NCBI GenBank assembly: GCA_964637655.1
Contig: CAZWUZ010000067.1
Coordinates: forward strand, 1 to 14,543
Length of the DNA stretch: 14,543 nt
From: CAZWUZ01 sp964637655 [NCBI: uncultured bacterium]
Lineage (GTDB): Bacteria > DAOPZR01
Direction: 5' to 3'
Position numbers and translations under genes: made by a program. A model generated the notes under the pieces. The model was given only the letters and a program-made list of their open reading frames with translations, made no database searches and had not been told where the DNA came from. Positions 13,936 to 14,543 of the stretch are shown piece by piece (within the stretch, counting starts at the first letter, position 1; each line of letters starts with the position of its first letter).

Positions 13936-14091
13936 CAGTAATATCTGTCAATAGTACTACCGGATCACGTCGTTGCTTGCGGTGCAATTGCCGCCGAGGG
14001 GACTCCGGCAGCCAGGGAATTCCAGCAATGGCTGAAACACCAGTCCGGCATCTGCCAGCTCGGTTGCAGCCAGATGCCGCCAAAGAAATGA
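13936..14091 (+). pseudogene. Decayed C-terminal fragment of a paralogue of the gene at 10454-11155
   Basis: From 13999 the plus strand reads GTPAAREFQQWLKHQSGICQ, then a short tail ending QMPPKK and TGA at 14089-14091. The intact protein at 10454-11155 ends GTPAAKEFRQWLKQQASICL, then QMPPRK. Similarity weakens upstream (about 13936-13995) and there is no start codon or nuclease core. It sits behind a promoter of the shared type, so the promoter may once have driven the full gene. Confidence 0.82.
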
Positions 14092-14143
14092 GATAGCACG
14101 TGGAGCAAAACAACACGCGCGTACAAATTCAGGAGGATTGCCA

Positions 14144-14518
14144 ATGAGTGTATTCAAGCCAAAGAGTGGAGAAACAGTAGCGACAGGAAATGCGGAAATG
14201 CGCGCAGCAGCATTGCTCACCGATGAACGTTTGCGTCAGTGTGCATTCTGCCCGGCTGCCGGTGAGGATTATCAGACACTGCAACGCCTGGTTGAACGCC
14301 ATGCAGACATTATCTACCTCGACATCGAGATGCAGTATCTGTTCAACGCGTATGGTGCTGAGTCCATCGGCGGATATCGGGTCATCCGGCGGGAATTGAC
14401 AACGCTTGACGTCGTGTCAGGGCGCAACAAAAACTGTGACAGCGAGTACATTGCTGCCATTGATCAGAAGATCCAGAAAACGTATTCACCTGATCTCCGG
14501 CCCGTTTTTATCCACTAG
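14144..14518 (+). CDS. Hypothetical protein of 124 residues
   Basis: ATG 14144 follows AGGAGG with a 7-base gap; an in-frame TTG at 14138 is too close to the ribosome-binding site. The protein is soluble-looking, with a C-A-F-C pair (33-36), a long helical region containing LQRLVERHADIIYLDIEMQYLFNAYGAESIGGYR, and a third cysteine in NKNC. I do not recognise the family. It lies downstream of the dead fragment and of a shared-type promoter and may belong to the same regulon. The last 25 bases of the window show nothing. Confidence 0.6.
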   Translation: MSVFKPKSGETVATGNAEMRAAALLTDERLRQCAFCPAAGEDYQTLQRLVERHADIIYLDIEMQYLFNAYGAESIGGYRVIRRELTTLDVVSGRNKNCDSEYIAAIDQKIQKTYSPDLRPVFIH

Positions 14519-14543
14519 GCTCTTGATTCCTGCCATAGTATAG

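Noticed and set aside
1-14543. Integron, CRISPR or transposon explanation for the gene array.
   Set aside because: I found no attC-like hairpins after each gene, no regularly spaced repeats, no integrase or transposase and no terminal inverted repeats with target-site duplications.

Overview
This is a bacterial window of unknown species. Ribosome-binding sites are strong and AGGAGG-like, genes are short and closely packed, and most of the window is moderately GC-rich. I see no rRNA, tRNA, CRISPR array, integrase, transposase or DNA methyltransferase, and I do not name a taxon. The variable composition and three decayed gene copies suggest an accessory region that turns over quickly.

Layout. 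Bases 1-3926 lie on the minus strand. They hold an edge-truncated AT-rich nuclease-fold gene (1-561), a dead fragment (640-925), a second AT-rich gene (981-1934), an intact relative of the dead fragment (2049-2924), another nuclease-fold gene (3040-3804) and a 41-residue membrane peptide (3801-3926). These last two follow a metallo-beta-lactamase/beta-CASP RNase-J-like gene (3945-5303). Bases 5609-8964 form a plus-strand run of four nuclease-fold genes plus a 35-codon ORF and a dead fragment. Bases 9020-9799 (minus) and 9966-10427 (plus) are a divergent pair: another nuclease-fold gene and a stand-alone piece of the FlhA/SctV export-gate protein. Bases 10454-13804 (minus) hold a 39-residue membrane peptide, a shortened DnaE-like polymerase subunit and one more nuclease-fold gene. 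The right end carries a further dead fragment and a small unknown gene, both on the plus strand.

Main point. Ten separate ORFs read as PD-(D/E)XK nuclease-fold proteins. One of them is only visible as an ORF running off the left edge. They fall into at least four sub-types: NucS/DUF91-like; a Cys-containing 'YQLxRN' type with three members; a 'WDA...VEAK...YQYxNRL' type with two members; and an 'E..EYPT..D..E.K..DLxxL' type with two clear members. None has a methyltransferase or specificity partner, so a classical restriction-modification island is unlikely. At least two lack a canonical active-site residue, and the DnaE-like protein lacks one of the three polymerase aspartates.

Regulation. 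Five start regions carry the same element, TGCAACG(C/A), exactly 17 bp, then TATAT. They lie upstream of the RNase-J-like, nuclease-fold (9020-9799), FlhA-like, membrane-peptide/DnaE and right-end transcripts. This ties unrelated-looking genes into one putative regulon. A second type of shared promoter, with a CCAGC-N2-GCTGG palindrome over the -35 box, precedes the genes starting at 2924 and 5609. Taken together, the window may be a co-regulated, expanding and decaying set of orphan nuclease-fold proteins with accessory factors. Its function is unknown; defence or mobile-element conflict is an inference only.
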